Shown in pieces: positions 18,141-26,768 of a stretch of DNA of 64,000 nt; position 1 is the stretch's first letter; every line of letters begins with the position of its first letter. Below the pieces are notes generated by a model. That model saw only the letters and a list, made by a program, of their open reading frames with translations, ran no database searches and was not told the origin of the DNA. A program made the position numbers and the translations under genes. Source of the stretch: CBDBBY01 sp965203795. Its GTDB lineage: Bacteria; Pseudomonadota; Alphaproteobacteria; Rhodobacterales; Rhodobacteraceae. The DNA is taken from the NCBI GenBank assembly GCA_965203795.1, contig OZ241915.1, positions 1,674,001 through 1,738,000 of the forward strand. The letters run 5' to 3'.

Positions 18141-19067
18141 TCAGCCATCGCATCCGCCTTCGCCGGTCAGCAGATAGGCGTCCGCGCAGGACTTCGCGAG
18201 CGCGCGCACCCGTCCGATCATGGACTGGCGCTCCGCGACCGATATGACCCCGCGGGCATCCAGCAGGTTGAAGCAATGGGACGCCTTGATGCACTGGTCG
18301 TACGCGGGATGCGCCATCACGATTCGCTTCCCTGTCCGATCATCGGTGTTGGGCGCGTCCAGTATCCGGCCGCATTCGGCCTCCGCATCCTCGAAATGAC
18401 GCAGAACGGCATCCGTGTCGCAGATGTCGAAGTTCCACCGCGTGAACTCGGCTTCGGACTGCCTGAACACGTCCCCGTAGGTGAGCGGGATCGGCGCGCC
18501 GGGATCGTTGTAGGGCATCTCCATGACATGGTTCGCCCCGAGCACGTACATGGCCAATCGCTCAAGGCCGTAGGTGATTTCTCCGGATACCGGCCTGCAG
18601 TCGTGCCCGCCAACCTGCTGGAAATACGTGAACTGCGACACCTCCATGCCGTCGCACCAGACTTCCCAGCCCAAGCCCCAAGCGCCCAGCGTCGGGCTTT
18701 CCCAGTCGTCCTCGACGAACCGGATGTCGTGCAAATCGAAGTCGATGCCGATCTCCGCGAGAGAGCCGAGATAGAGTTCCTGAAAGTCCGGCGGCGACGG
18801 CTTAATCAGGACTTGGAACTGATAGTAATGCTGAAGCCGGTTGGGGTTTTCGCCGTACCGCCCGTCGGTCGGACGCCTTGACGGCTGCACGTACGCCGCG
18901 GCCCACGGCCGCCTCCCCAGCGCGCGGAGCGTCGTCGCCGGATGGAAGGTGCCCGCGCCGACCTCCATGTCGTACGGCTGGAGTATCGCGCAGCCGCGCC
19001 GACGCCAGTAATCCTGCAGCGACATCACGATGTCCTGAAAGCACTTTGGTTCGATCGCGTCGGGCAT
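18141..19067 (-). CDS. glyQ: Glycine-tRNA ligase alpha subunit
   Basis: The catalytic alpha subunit of glycyl-tRNA synthetase, 308 residues. The sequence shows the class II core: SLQDYWRRRGCAILQPYDMEVGAGTFHPATTLRALG, interrupted here only for quoting, then YVQPSRRPTDGRYGENPNRLQ (motif 2) and the glycine-binding TYGLERLAMYVLG (motif 3). The end carries RAYIGRVR-like MIGRVRALAKSCADAYL. It is the first gene of the run glyQ - DUF6446-like - glyS - ppdK. A 211-bp region separates it from the divergent trypsin-fold gene and must hold its promoter. No T-box or glycine riboswitch was seen upstream. Confidence 0.97.
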   Translation of the reverse strand: MPDAIEPKCFQDIVMSLQDYWRRRGCAILQPYDMEVGAGTFHPATTLRALGRRPWAAAYVQPSRRPTDGRYGENPNRLQHYYQFQVLIKPSPPDFQELYLGSLAEIGIDFDLHDIRFVEDDWESPTLGAWGLGWEVWCDGMEVSQFTYFQQVGGHDCRPVSGEITYGLERLAMYVLGANHVMEMPYNDPGAPIPLTYGDVFRQSEAEFTRWNFDICDTDAVLRHFEDAEAECGRILDAPNTDDRTGKRIVMAHPAYDQCIKASHCFNLLDARGVISVAERQSMIGRVRALAKSCADAYLLTGEGGCDG

Positions 19068-19278
19068 GTCGGGGCTGGTCGAGGGAATTTCGCGGGTTCC
19101 TTAGGAAACGAGGCGCACAGGGTCAACGCGGATCCATGCCGCCGGGGGCCCGCTGCATCCGCCCTGCAGCCGCGCTGAACTGAAGCGGCGCCGGGCGAAC
19201 CGCCTGCATTTCGCTTCAATTGCGGTGCGCATCGCACTATGTGGGGCGACTGAGCTATTCCGGCTGTTCGAGCTCGCA

Positions 19279-21054
19279 ATGACGAGACTGCTATTCGTTT
19301 TGTTCGCCGCGCTTGCCGCGCTGGCGCCTGCTACGGCGGTGAATTCGCAAACGCCGCAATTCTGGATCCAGATCGCCGATTACGTGACCGTGCGCTCGGC
19401 CATGGTCCGGGCTCAAGCGCTGTCCGAGGAGCTGCCCGATCTTCACGCGTTCAGAGTCCCCGACGGATCGTACGTGATTGCGCTCGGACCCTACGAGATG
19501 AACGAGGCGCTTGATCGGAATGCTGCGCTGATTGCCGAAGGCGCCATTTCGCCGGGCAGCTTCGTCACGCTCGGAACCAACTTCGTGCGGCAATTCTGGC
19601 CTGCCCGCAACGAGGCCGCGCCGTTTCTGAATTCCGAAATCGAACCGGAATTCGGCGTGGTCGTTCAGGAAATCCCCGAGACGGGGCCCATTCAGTCAGA
19701 ATCCTTGGAGACCGTCGATCCGCCGGTCCAACCCGCCGCCCAGCTGTCTCTCGACCAGCGGCGGCAGATCCAGGCGGCGCTGAAGTGGTACGGCGACTAC
19801 AATGCGGTGGTCGACGGAATCTTTGGGCCCGCCACCTCGGAAGCGGTCAGCGCCTACCAAAGCAGGAACGGTCTGGAGCCGACGGGCATTCTGACCGATG
19901 TTGAGCGCGTTGTGCTGACGGCGGCATACGAATTCGATCTAGTATTGGCAGGATTGGAGCGACTGAACGACGACTACGCGGGACTGTCGCTGGATTATCC
20001 GGCAAGGCTGGTCAAGTTCCAGAGGTACTCGCCTCCGTTCGCCGTGTACGAACCCGCGACTCCTGACGGCGTGCGTCTATTGCTCATCAGCATGGAGGGC
20101 GGAGAACGTTCGGCGAAGTCGCTCTACGACGTGCTGCAGACCATGGACATCATCCCGCCGGAAGGGCCGCGCCAATTTGATGGCTCGGAGTTTACAATCG
20201 AAGGGCGCGGCCCTGAATTGCGGGCGCATGCGTTCGCCAGGCAGGAAGCAGGGAGGATCAAAGGCTTCGTCGCCGCCTGGCCCGACGATATGCAGGATTT
20301 CATGTCCCGAGTGGTCGGGACGATGCGCGCCAGCCTCCGGGAAACCAGCGAGCGCACCTTGGATAGACTTCCGTCCGCTTCGGGCCCGGCTGCGAATTTC
20401 GACACGGGCGCGGGCATGGACCGGCAGGCACCGACCGCAGCCGCATCGGGATTCTTTGTGGATCGGCAGGGAACGGTTGTGACCAGCCGCCGGAGGATTC
20501 AGGATTGCGATCGCATCGTGGCCGGATCCGGCTACCCCATGGCTCTGCTGGCTGACGATCCGAACATCGGCGTGGCGGTGCTGACGCCGGAAGTCGAATT
20601 GGCGCCCATTGGCCGCGCCCGTCTAAGCGTGTTGGAGCCGCCCGAGGGGGCCGCAATCGCCGTCGCTGGTCACTCTTTGGACGGAAGGCCCGATGTACCG
20701 ACGTTGGAGTTCGGAAGCGTCCAGCCGATGCCGGAATTAAACGTGTCCGAAATCCGGCACGCTATCGGCGTGGACGCACTGCCGCCGACCGACGGAGGTC
20801 CGGTTCTGGATTTGTCGGGCTCCGTGGTCGGAATGCTGATCTCCGACGACGACGGAACGCTTCCCGAAGGAACGGCATTGGCCGCAAGCAGCGCGGCCAT
20901 TCTGAATTTCCTTTCAGAGAACGGAATTGCCTACGCCGCAGCAGCGGGCGGCGGAGATCTCGAACCTGCTGAGCTTCGCAGGCAGGCGGCGGACATCACC
21001 GTTCGGATCGAGTGCTTCGACGAAGAGCCGGCTGAGGCTCAAGCGGCGGGCTGA
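19279..21054 (+). CDS. Exported SPOR-like / peptidoglycan-binding / trypsin-fold protein
   Basis: A 591-residue exported protein. Residues 1-22 form a Sec signal. A SPOR-like segment (about 26-105) contains FWIQIADY and YVIALGPYEMNEA. A PG_binding_1 domain (about 156-216) has DGIFGPATSEAVSAYQ. A middle domain of unknown type follows. A trypsin-like fold (from about 405) starts SGFFVDRQGTVVT. The catalytic triad is not evident: the usual TSxHV is TSRRRI, the Asp region reads DDPNIGVAVL, and the GDSGGP box is TDGGPVLD. The family looks periplasmic and wall-associated, and this copy may bind rather than cut. The ATG at 19279 was chosen over one at 19225 because it heads the signal peptide. It is divergent from glyQ. 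Confidence 0.8.
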   Translation: MTRLLFVLFAALAALAPATAVNSQTPQFWIQIADYVTVRSAMVRAQALSEELPDLHAFRVPDGSYVIALGPYEMNEALDRNAALIAEGAISPGSFVTLGTNFVRQFWPARNEAAPFLNSEIEPEFGVVVQEIPETGPIQSESLETVDPPVQPAAQLSLDQRRQIQAALKWYGDYNAVVDGIFGPATSEAVSAYQSRNGLEPTGILTDVERVVLTAAYEFDLVLAGLERLNDDYAGLSLDYPARLVKFQRYSPPFAVYEPATPDGVRLLLISMEGGERSAKSLYDVLQTMDIIPPEGPRQFDGSEFTIEGRGPELRAHAFARQEAGRIKGFVAAWPDDMQDFMSRVVGTMRASLRETSERTLDRLPSASGPAANFDTGAGMDRQAPTAAASGFFVDRQGTVVTSRRRIQDCDRIVAGSGYPMALLADDPNIGVAVLTPEVELAPIGRARLSVLEPPEGAAIAVAGHSLDGRPDVPTLEFGSVQPMPELNVSEIRHAIGVDALPPTDGGPVLDLSGSVVGMLISDDDGTLPEGTALAASSAAILNFLSENGIAYAAAAGGGDLEPAELRRQAADITVRIECFDEEPAEAQAAG

Positions 21055-21062
21055 CGGGGGAG

Positions 21063-21529
21063 TCAGCTGCTTCCGCTGAACGCCTTCTCTATCGCGGCGA
21101 TGTCGAGCTTGCGCATTCCCATCAAGGCGTCGAACGCCCTGCCCGCCACTGCCCGATTCTCGGAATTGACGATTTCCATGACCCGTTCCGGGCAAATCTA
21201 CCACGACACCCCGAACCGGTCGGCGAGCCATCCGCACATGCTTACCTCGCCGCCATCGGCGATGAGAGCGTCCCAAAGGCGGTCGGTTTCTTCCTGATCC
21301 TTGGTCAGAACGACGATTGAAGCCGCGGGGCCGTGCTTGAAACTCGGCCCTCCTTGAGCGCCATGTACGGCGCCCCGGCGAGCGTGAATTCCACAATCAG
21401 GGGACGGCCCTCCGCGTTGCGCTGCAACGCGCTTTCAACTCGGCTTTCCGGCAGCAGCGACACGTACAGCTCCGCCGCTTCTTCGCCATCCCCGTCGTAC
21501 CACAAGCAAGTCCAGACCTTCGGCTTCAT
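21063..21529 (-). pseudogene. VOC/PhnB-like protein, broken by a frameshift and a stop codon
   Basis: The first half encodes MKPKVWTCLWYDGDGEEAAELY and VEFTLAGAPYMALKEG, the start of a PhnB-like VOC (glyoxalase-fold) protein. Near 21345-21352 one base is missing, and the frame moves. In the new frame the family sequence continues as PSFKHGPAASIVVLTKDQEE, LWDALIADGGEVSMCGWLADRFGVSW, then an in-frame TAG where the family usually has Gln, then ICPERVMEIVN to the end at the TGA of 21063-21065. Two independent lesions make this a dead gene or, less likely, sequencing error. It converges on the trypsin-fold gene. Confidence 0.82.
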
Positions 21530-21699
21530 CGGCTGCTCCTGAATTGAATCCCGTCCCGCCAAGCACGCGAAGCCTTGCATCCAACGCATGGCAAGGCAAT
21601 GTGGCACGCTGTCGGGCCTGCCTCGCTTTCGCGCCAGCGGGCGCGGATTGGAATGCTGATGCGTACCGCGGCCCCGACAGAACGCGGACCGGACTGCGG

Positions 21700-22722
21700 A
21701 TGTGTCGGGAGGGCAAGGAATTGTTCGGCAATCGCTTTGCCACGAGATTGAACGCGTTCACGCCCGGCAGGACGGACCGCGCGGAAACCGCCGACACGTC
21801 GCCCGTACTCCGGATGGCCGCGCAGGCCGCGACGGTCGACGGACTGACGGATATCGATTTGAACTATCCCGACCACCTGCAAGGCGACCCCTCCGACCTG
21901 TTCGACCGCATTCGGGATCTCGGCCTGTCCGTCAACGGGCTTGCAATGCGCTACGGCGGCGTCCGTTCCTTCGTGCAGGGCGCGTTCACCAATCCCGACC
22001 GGAAAGCCAGACGCGACGCGATCGACCTGACGAAGCGCGGGATCGATGCCGCACGAGCTGCCGGATCGTCGCTCATGACCATTTGGCTCGGCCAGGACGG
22101 TTTCGACTACAGTTTCCAAGCGGATTACGGGCGGATGTGGGAGCATTTGGTTGAAGGGATCAAAGCGGTGGCGCTGCACGATCCCGATTGCGTGGTCAGC
22201 ATCGAGTACAAGCCCAACGAGCCGCGCGCTTTTTCCATTCTTCCGAACCTCGCGGCGACCCTGCACGCGTTGGCGGATGCAGGCTGTCCGAATCTGGGCG
22301 TGACGCTGGATTTCGCCCACATGCTGTACGCTGGCGAGAATCCGGCGGCGTCCGCGCGAATGGCAGCGGAAAAGTCAAAGATTGCAGGCATTCACCTGAA
22401 CGACGGCTACTCGAAGCGCGACGACGGCCTGATGGTCGGAAGCGTGCACCGTCTCACGACGCTGGAATTCCTTTGCGAGCTTGTCCGGAGCTCCTACGGC
22501 GGTGTCGCGTATTTCGACACGTTTCCGGACGCTTCCGGAATGGACCCTGTTCGCGAATGCGAAGCGAACATCCGATCTACGCGACGGCTGGCGGCCATCG
22601 CCGAGCGCCTTGCCCGGTGCGGCGACCTCGCGGATGCAATCGCGAAACACGACGCGATTTCCGCGCACGAGATTGTTGAACGAGCGGAATCGGGACTTCC
22701 TGCGGAGGCCGATTGGCCTTGA
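21700..22722 (+). CDS. Sugar isomerase/epimerase-like TIM-barrel protein
   Basis: A 340-residue xylose-isomerase-like TIM barrel of the sugar phosphate isomerase/epimerase superfamily. Visible metal-site strands are CVVSIEYKPNEPRAF with the first Glu, LGVTLDFAHMLYAGENP with Asp and His, KIAGIHLNDGYSKRDDG, and YGGVAYFDTFP. Members isomerise or epimerise ketoses such as rhamnulose, tagatose or hydroxypyruvate; the substrate here is unknown. The ATG at 21700 gives MCREGKELFGNRFATRLNAF, where similarity seems to begin, although the frame is open from 21544. A PfkB-type kinase follows after 28 bp on the same strand, suggesting isomerisation then phosphorylation of one sugar. Confidence 0.78.
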   Translation: MCREGKELFGNRFATRLNAFTPGRTDRAETADTSPVLRMAAQAATVDGLTDIDLNYPDHLQGDPSDLFDRIRDLGLSVNGLAMRYGGVRSFVQGAFTNPDRKARRDAIDLTKRGIDAARAAGSSLMTIWLGQDGFDYSFQADYGRMWEHLVEGIKAVALHDPDCVVSIEYKPNEPRAFSILPNLAATLHALADAGCPNLGVTLDFAHMLYAGENPAASARMAAEKSKIAGIHLNDGYSKRDDGLMVGSVHRLTTLEFLCELVRSSYGGVAYFDTFPDASGMDPVRECEANIRSTRRLAAIAERLARCGDLADAIAKHDAISAHEIVERAESGLPAEADWP

Positions 22723-22750
22723 AACCTCCCGGACGCGCGGGCTGGCGTTC

Positions 22751-23632
22751 GTGACTGATCGCCATCGGCCAATCGTATGCGCGGGGAATCTCCACTACGA
22801 CATCATCGTCGATGCGCCCCGCCTGCCCCGTCTCGGCGAAACGCTTCCGGGCCGGCGCTGGCGCCCGAAGTTCGGCGGCAAGGCCGGAAACCAGGCGGTT
22901 GCGGCGGCGCGATGCGGCGCGAACGTCCGGTTCCTCGGAGCCGTCGGCAATGATTCGTTCGGCGAATTCCTCAAACGCTCGCTTGCCGACGAAGGCGTGG
23001 ATTGCAGCCGCCTGCACACGGCGGATGCTGGTTCAGGCATGAGCGTCGCGGTTTCCGTGGACGGCGGGGACTACGGAGCGGTCACCGTTTCGGGAGCGAA
23101 CGCCGAACTGCCGCCGGACGCCATTGATACCCCGGAGATCTGGTCCGGCGCGGCGTGGCTCATGCTGCAGAACGAATGGCCGACGGAACTGAACACCCGC
23201 GCGGCAGCCGCAGCGAAGTCCTTTGGCGTCAGCGTATGCCTCAACGCGGCCCCGTTCAGGGAGCTTGATCGGCACTTAAAGGATTTTCTGGACCTGATAA
23301 TCGCCAATTCGCTGGAAGCTGAACAATTGCTTGGCTGGAACGTCGAAGGGCGCGCCGACGCCGAGCGGGCGGCGGCGGAGCTGGCCGAACGCTTTCCCAG
23401 AGTCGTGGTCACAGCGGGAAAATGGGGCGCGGGCGCCGCTTGCCGGGATTCAGGCTCATTTGCAGTCGCCGCCCCGGAGGTCCACGACGGAAACGCTCAC
23501 GGAGCTGGCGATGTATTTGTAGGCGTTTTGTGTGCACTGGACACCTTTGGCGTCGAGTTCCGCGAATCGGTCGAACGCGCGTGCGCGACGGCCTCCCGCC
23601 ACGTCGAGGCATCCGTTCCGAAGTTCGGCTGA
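22751..23632 (+). CDS. PfkB-family carbohydrate kinase
   Basis: A ribokinase-fold sugar kinase of 293 residues. The N-terminal CAGNLHYDIIVDAPRLPRLGET and the sugar-binding GGKAGNQAVAAARCGANV loop are typical. The C-terminal PfkB signature reads GNAHGAGDVFVGVL, keeping the GAGD anion hole and catalytic Asp but with His where Thr is usual. The GTG at 22751 was chosen because VTDRHRPIVCAGN is the first family-like stretch; it is 28 bp after the TIM-barrel gene. It probably phosphorylates the product of that isomerase. The aldo/keto reductase gene converges 13 bp downstream. Substrate is not readable from sequence. Confidence 0.84.
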   Translation: MTDRHRPIVCAGNLHYDIIVDAPRLPRLGETLPGRRWRPKFGGKAGNQAVAAARCGANVRFLGAVGNDSFGEFLKRSLADEGVDCSRLHTADAGSGMSVAVSVDGGDYGAVTVSGANAELPPDAIDTPEIWSGAAWLMLQNEWPTELNTRAAAAAKSFGVSVCLNAAPFRELDRHLKDFLDLIIANSLEAEQLLGWNVEGRADAERAAAELAERFPRVVVTAGKWGAGAACRDSGSFAVAAPEVHDGNAHGAGDVFVGVLCALDTFGVEFRESVERACATASRHVEASVPKFG

Positions 23633-23645
23633 ACCTCCCCGCCGT

Positions 23646-24674
23646 TCAGCGCCCTGAAACCGGCGCGTCTCGCCTCAGCAGGCCGTCGCACTTGAGATCC
23701 TGCCAAAGCTCCTCCGGAACATCCGCTTCAAGGTTCCGGCAGTTCGACCGGGCCTCATCCACGCTCTGCCCGCCCGGAATCACCGACATGACGGCAGGAT
23801 GGAGCAACGGGAACTGCAGCGCGGCAACTTTCAATTCGGTTGAGTTGCGCTCGCAAACATTTTGAATCCTTGAAACTTTCTCCAATATGTCCGGCGGCGC
23901 CGGATCGTAGTCGTAAAATGCTCCTTCGACCGGGCCAGTCGCGAGTATCCCCGAGTTGTAGGGCCCGCCCACGACCACACCGATGCCCCGCGAGACGCAA
24001 AGCGGGAGGAAACTGTCGAGCGCGCGCTGCTCCAGCAGCGTATAGCGCCCGGGAAGCAGGAACAGATCGAAGTCGCCCTGCTCTGCCAGTGCCTGGCAGA
24101 CCTGCCACTCATTGATGCCGCCGCCTATCGCTTTCACAGTTCCTTGCTCGCGCAGTTCGACCATGGCCCGGTACCCGCTCGCCATGAATTCGCGGATCCG
24201 CTGGTCAGATGCCTCTCTGCTGCCATGGGTGAACCTGCAGAGATCGTGCACGAACAGGATGTCGACGCTTCCGGTCCCGAGACGCTCCAAGCTTTCGTCG
24301 AACGATCTCAGTATCCCGTCGTGCGAGTAGTTGAACTGCTCCCGCATGTCGGGAACATCGAACCAACGGCCGATGCCGGTGCGCTCGGCAGGCGCGCATG
24401 GGCGCATCAGCCGTCCAGCCTTTGTGGACAACGTGTATTCGCTTCTCGGACGGGCGCGGAGAAATTCCCCGAGCCGCCTTTCCGCAAGTGTCATCCCGTA
24501 AAGAGGCGCCGTGTCGAAATAGCGGATTCCTCCTTCCCAAGCCGCTTCAAGCACCTGCGCAGCCTCGTCGTCCGAAATTCCGCGGTAGAGATTGCCGAGC
24601 GGCGCGGTGCCGAAACCGAGTGCGGTAAACCTAACCGCGGCGGAACCGTCCCGCCTCCATTCCCGAACTTCCAT
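23646..24674 (-). CDS. Aldo/keto reductase (aldose 1-dehydrogenase-like)
   Basis: A 342-residue NAD(P)-dependent aldo/keto reductase of the group that includes L-fucose and D-threo-aldose 1-dehydrogenases. The catalytic tetrad can be followed: Asp in YFDTAPLYG, Tyr in the same stretch, Lys in TLSTKAGRLM and His in DILFVHDL. The early GFGTAPLGNLY and the late FPLLHPAVMSVIPGGQSVDE cofactor-binding region fit. These enzymes oxidise free aldoses to lactones. It is encoded opposite to the PfkB kinase and converges with it; the two could serve one sugar pathway. Length is normal and no defect is seen. Confidence 0.86.
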   Translation of the reverse strand: MEVREWRRDGSAAVRFTALGFGTAPLGNLYRGISDDEAAQVLEAAWEGGIRYFDTAPLYGMTLAERRLGEFLRARPRSEYTLSTKAGRLMRPCAPAERTGIGRWFDVPDMREQFNYSHDGILRSFDESLERLGTGSVDILFVHDLCRFTHGSREASDQRIREFMASGYRAMVELREQGTVKAIGGGINEWQVCQALAEQGDFDLFLLPGRYTLLEQRALDSFLPLCVSRGIGVVVGGPYNSGILATGPVEGAFYDYDPAPPDILEKVSRIQNVCERNSTELKVAALQFPLLHPAVMSVIPGGQSVDEARSNCRNLEADVPEELWQDLKCDGLLRRDAPVSGR

Positions 24675-24780
24675 GATCCTTCCCCCTGCGCCGGAACCGG
24701 CACGGTCGTTCCGCTAGCCGAAATCGGCGGTGCACTAAAAACCGGCCTGTTGAAATTGGAAAGGCGCAATTGAACGGCGG

Positions 24781-25137
24781 GCCGATCGGTCCCGGCGTCG
24801 CTGGCCTGAGCCGCACCGCGACCGGGACGAGGCCATCGCGGCATGCGCCCCCTGCCTGGAGTCCAACAGGGGCCGCTTGCGCTACGACCCCCGCGGGAAA
24901 CGCGGCTTGCCGGTCGGATCCGGCGTCGTGGAAAGCGGCTGCAAGCGGATCGTCGGGAGCCGGTTCACGCGGTCGGGCTGCCGCTGATCGAAAGCGGGCG
25001 CCAACGCCCTGCTCGCCATCAAGTGCTGAATCGACTTCCTCAATCAGAGGACCCGCTGCGGCGCAGCCGCCCGACCAAAAATTTGGGCCGCACCCGCGGA
25101 ATTGGCGAGATCTTGCCGTTTTCCGCCGGTTAGGTAA
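24781..25137 (+). pseudogene. Decayed ISKra4-type transposase, C-terminal remnant
   Basis: In one frame this stretch reads RDRDEAIAACAPCLESNRG, RLRYDPRGKRGLPVGSGVVE and SGCKRIVGSRFTRSGCR, then TGA where the family has Trp, then SKAGANALLAIKC, another TGA, and IDFLNQR. The GSGVVES...C...R.K.SGMRW pattern is the hallmark of the C-terminal end of ISKra4-family transposases. Only about 115 codons remain, with no start and two internal stops, so it is a dead remnant. It abuts the AT-richer AAA ATPase gene and may mark how that gene arrived. Confidence 0.72.
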
Positions 25138-25185
25138 AATTGGCGATGGCTTCGCTTCCGGTGGGCTGGTTGGAGCGATCCGAAA

Positions 25186-26463
25186 ATGCGTGAATTGTCT
25201 GCACAAGAGACTGGAGCGGAAGCACCGCTGATCATGAACAAGACCCTCGATTTAAATTTTAAGCCCGGCGCCGGAGAAATTCCGCCGGTTATGGCTGGGC
25301 GTGAAAAAGAGCAATCCAGAATCAAGTTGGTGCTCGACCGTCTGAAGGCGGGTCTAAGTCCGGGGCAAAACATCGCCCTAATCGGGCCGCGCGGAAACGG
25401 AAAGACCGTACTACTGAAATGGGTGAAGGAGCAAGTTGGTCGCTGCGACGGCAAAATCAAATGTGTAGAACTGATACCTGAGAATTTTGAATCTCATTAT
25501 GACCTTATCACAGCGCTAACGGACCCAGAAAGCTTCCTAGCCCGTGCTTTCAGCTGGCTTTCGTCGTTGACAGGTTTGCACGGATTAGGAGTTGGTATTT
25601 CCCGTAAAGAGACGGCAAAGAAACCGCTAAGACATGTCTTAAAAAAGAGGTGTTCCAAGAACGGTTTGGCGATATTGATAGACGAATCGCACAAGCTATA
25701 TCGCTACCCAAATCTGGTCAGCGCGTTCTTCAACGACGTGCAGGTGCTTGTCGGCGATGGTCGTCCATTGCTGCTTATCCTTGCTGGCACCCCGAACATT
25801 ACGAAACGATTGGCCATGATCGAAGCCACATTTTGGAGTCGCACAAAAAAAATCGGCATTGGGCTCCTCGACGACGCAGCGGCGCACGAGGCTCTTCGGA
25901 TTCCCTTCGAACGGATGGGTTACAGCATCAAGGCTGATATCGTGGACGCGGCGGCTCAAGAGGCGCAATGCTACCCGTACTTTCTTCAGGTTGTCGGGGA
26001 CGCACTGCATTGCGCCGCTAGAAAGGAATCCGAAAATCTTGGGAGCGGCAACGAAATTGGAAACGAAATCTTGGTGCAAGCCTTGGAAGAACTCAGTGAC
26101 AGCAAAATGAATTACTATGAAGAGCGGTATTTGGAACTTTTCGACGCGGGAATATTGCCCGCAGCGGAAGCCGTTGCCCGGCGTTTTATTTCGCAGAAAG
26201 AGAAATCGATTTCCGCCGCTGCATTCGAAGTTGCCGTCTCCCTAAGCATTGACAAGAAAATGGAAGAATTGGTGAAGAAAGGCGGCGGGATCGAACCGGC
26301 GGCAAGGGTCGGGTCCGAGCTTCGAGATTTTGGCTTTGTCTGGAGTCAAATTGGGAAGGAAGACTCGTACGAGGCCGGAATTCCTAGCCTGATGAATTAC
26401 GTTGTGGAGAGGGCCGATAAACGCGATAGCGAGCTGAGGAGAATTCGTGAATCGGCATTCTGA
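25186..26463 (+). CDS. AAA family ATPase of unknown function
   Basis: A 425-residue ATPase with Walker A GPRGNGKT (67-74), Walker B LAILIDESHK (161-170) and a sensor-like LLLILAGTPN. A winged-helix-like C-terminal part ends with a YEAGIPSLMNYV motif. The middle AATFWSRTKKIGIGLL-like and YPYFLQVVGDALH stretches match a widely spread bacterial family related to Orc1/Cdc6 and STAND ATPases whose role is not known. The DNA is visibly AT-richer than its neighbours and the gene follows an ISKra4 remnant, which suggests transfer. Two starts are possible, 25186 (GGAG 10 bp before) and 25234. No partner gene such as a nuclease or transposase subunit is adjacent. Confidence 0.75.
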   Translation: MRELSAQETGAEAPLIMNKTLDLNFKPGAGEIPPVMAGREKEQSRIKLVLDRLKAGLSPGQNIALIGPRGNGKTVLLKWVKEQVGRCDGKIKCVELIPENFESHYDLITALTDPESFLARAFSWLSSLTGLHGLGVGISRKETAKKPLRHVLKKRCSKNGLAILIDESHKLYRYPNLVSAFFNDVQVLVGDGRPLLLILAGTPNITKRLAMIEATFWSRTKKIGIGLLDDAAAHEALRIPFERMGYSIKADIVDAAAQEAQCYPYFLQVVGDALHCAARKESENLGSGNEIGNEILVQALEELSDSKMNYYEERYLELFDAGILPAAEAVARRFISQKEKSISAAAFEVAVSLSIDKKMEELVKKGGGIEPAARVGSELRDFGFVWSQIGKEDSYEAGIPSLMNYVVERADKRDSELRRIRESAF

Positions 26464-26768
26464 TGAAAATGGATTCGATGATGAGTTGTTTGATTGAATT
26501 GCAACGGTTGCCGGGCGCTCAAGCAGCCGCACCGCGTTCGAACCAGGGATGACTCAAGATCCTTTCGAACTGGCGAGTTTCAGCCCTGCTCGTTGGTCAA
26601 AGCCGGTGACCGGAGGATTACTGCGTGGCCGCGAAGCGGATGAGGCTTGTTTGCGCTCTGTGTCGAAGTAAGGGGCGCAGCCCAAATTGCAGGTTCCATG
26701 CGCGCCGTGTAACGTCTCGGTGCGGTCGCGAGGCCGTCGGCAGTTGGTGGCGCGGACCCTGATTTTCG
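26464..26768. other. Intergenic region before btpA-like gene, no gene seen
   Basis: These 305 bases separate the AAA ATPase gene from the BtpA-like gene. Base composition changes from AT-richer at the left to GC-rich at the right. The open frames crossing it are antisense shadows of the next gene. A TTCGAAC string near 26538 recalls a tRNA T loop, but no flanking stem forms. The promoter of the carbohydrate genes probably lies here; I cannot place it. Confidence 0.5.

Noticed and set aside
26520..26560. TTCGAAC string suggesting a tRNA fragment or attachment site
   Set aside because: The flanking bases do not form a T-arm stem and no other tRNA part is nearby.
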